A stretch of DNA of 5,777 bases from contig JAPYWY010000113.1 in assembly GCA_028276125.1 (NCBI GenBank), forward strand, positions 1 to 5,777, written 5' to 3'. The translations under genes and the position numbers were made by a program. Within the stretch, counting starts at the first letter, position 1. The number at the start of each line of letters is the position of its first letter. Below the pieces are notes generated by a model that had not been told where the DNA came from, made no database searches, and saw nothing but the letters and a program-made list of their open reading frames with translations. This DNA comes from Pseudothermotoga sp. GTDB taxonomy: Bacteria > Thermotogota > Thermotogae > Thermotogales > DSM-5069. Below, one piece after another: positions 4,802 through 5,777 of this stretch.

Positions 4802-5777
4802 ATCTTCTCAGCGCCACGAGTTCTCCAAGGATCGTGTCAGCGGTCGTTATCACCCTCGCATTCGCTTGGAAACCTCTCTGAGCAATGATCATCTTCGTGA
4901 ATTCCTCTGCCAGATCGACGTTCGACATCTCCAGTGCGCCGGGAATCAAAGTCCCCCTTCCACCAGTGCCAGCAGCTCCTATCTGCGCAAGACCACTGTT
5001 CGCAGACGGTACGTAGAGAGAGTTACCGATTTCTGTCAGGCCTGCGGGGTTGTTGAATATGGCGAGCGCTACTTGGCCGAGCAGGTCTGTTAAACCGTTG
5101 CTGAAGGTCCCGATGATCTGTCCTGCTTCGTTGATCGCAAACGATTGAAGCGTTCCCAGTGCGTTTCCATTCTGATAGGTGAACGTAGCACTGTTAGCTC
5201 CAGCGAACTGCGTGAGCGCAGTCAGGTCCAGATTGATCGTCACCGTACCGTCTCCCATGTGCGAAGCGTCGAACTGTATCGTGCGAAGTTCCGAATCGCT
5301 CACCTGGAAAGTTTGCGTCGCTTCGTCCCAAGTGATACCGTACAACGTGCTCAGACGGCCAGACTCGTTGAAATCAACCACGCCACCCACGTAAGGTGTG
5401 TTATTGTAGCTCGTTTGACCGTTCGCATCTATGTACGTGATCGGTTCACCGCTCGCCGTGTAGACCCTCCAGATCCAAGCGTTTTTCATCCCTTGGAACT
5501 GTCCGAGCCTGGTGAACTCGATGTACAGCGAGTATGGATTTCCGAGCGTGTCGTAAACTTCGACCGCGGTAACGTAGCGTGGACTTTCGAACTTCGCCGT
5601 GACGAAGTTGGAAGGACTGTCGGACTCGTAGAACCTCAGCTCACCGGAGGACGGTATGGAGATGGACGCACCGGGGGCAACAACAACTTCGCTCAACCCG
5701 GAGTCCACCACCCTGCCGAACTGGTTCACGACGATGTAGCTTTCACCTAACAAGTTGTTGTTCTCATCGTACGCCCT
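4800..5777 (-). CDS. flgE: Flagellar hook protein FlgE, C-terminal part (5' end outside window)
   Basis: The frame is open to the window edge and gives the last 325 residues before TAA at 4802-4800. A TTG at 5753-5751 is internal: the upstream codons read RAYDENNN and join smoothly to LLGESYIVVNQFGRVVD. The visible part holds a FlaE-type hook D2 domain (SPRYVTAVEVYDTLGNPYSL, then AWIWRVYTASGEPITYID). After that comes the hallmark region LQSFAINEAGQIIGTFSNG, then QVALAIFNNPAGLTEIGNSL. The C-terminal helix is of the basal body rod/hook type (GALEMSNVDLAEEFTKMIIA, then QRGFQANARVITTADTIL). FlgE subunits are exported by the flagellar type III system and polymerise into the hook. The following flbD and the whole gene order support FlgE over FlgG or FlgF. 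Whether the missing N-terminus is intact cannot be seen. Confidence 0.95.
   Translation of the reverse strand, partial: RAYDENNNLLGESYIVVNQFGRVVDSGLSEVVVAPGASISIPSSGELRFYESDSPSNFVTAKFESPRYVTAVEVYDTLGNPYSLYIEFTRLGQFQGMKNAWIWRVYTASGEPITYIDANGQTSYNNTPYVGGVVDFNESGRLSTLYGITWDEATQTFQVSDSELRTIQFDASHMGDGTVTINLDLTALTQFAGANSATFTYQNGNALGTLQSFAINEAGQIIGTFSNGLTDLLGQVALAIFNNPAGLTEIGNSLYVPSANSGLAQIGAAGTGGRGTLIPGALEMSNVDLAEEFTKMIIAQRGFQANARVITTADTILGELVALRR

Noticed and set aside
5145..5750. Plus-strand open frame of 201 codons opposite flgE
   Set aside because: The Arg- and Val-rich translation has no domain pattern and the opposite strand encodes a well-conserved hook protein.
4800..5753. TTG at 5753 as the true start of the hook gene
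   Set aside because: The frame continues upstream to the window edge without a stop, and a hook protein needs an N-terminal rod-type helix that is missing here.

Overview
The window is one compact block of flagellar genes, all read on the minus strand, so the 5' end of the transcript lies beyond position 5777 and transcription runs towards position 1. Gene order along transcription is flgE (3' part), flbD/swrD, motA, motB, fliL, fliM, fliY, then the 5' part of a secreted protein of unknown function. Junctions are tight: the largest gap is 13 bases, and several genes overlap by 1 or 4 bases. There is no intergenic stretch long enough for a promoter, terminator, RNA gene or mobile element. No transposase, CRISPR array, tRNA or rRNA was seen.

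The protein style suggests a thermophilic member of the Thermotogae, possibly Pseudothermotoga or Thermotoga. The clues are the flgE-flbD-motA-motB-fliL-fliM-fliY order, a CheC-like FliY in place of a short FliN, many charged residues, and ribosome binding sites close to GGAGGTGATC. The genus is an inference and was not checked by any search.

Region by region: 5777-4800 encodes the C-terminal part of the hook protein. 4788-4564 encodes the small FlbD/SwrD protein. 4560-2903 encodes the stator pair MotA and MotB. 2892-2380 encodes the stator-associated membrane protein FliL. 2366-385 encodes the C-ring switch proteins FliM and FliY. 388-1 holds the start of an exported protein whose reading frame overlaps fliY by ATGA. 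Together these genes make the hook, the torque-generating stator and the CheY-responsive switch.

The points most worth a second look are three. MotB carries a long, highly charged helical insertion inside its peptidoglycan-binding domain. FliY appears to have lost the first of its two CheC-type phosphatase sites. An uncharacterised secreted protein is translationally coupled to the motor switch genes. I see no wholly new system; this is a conserved motility operon with lineage-specific modifications.
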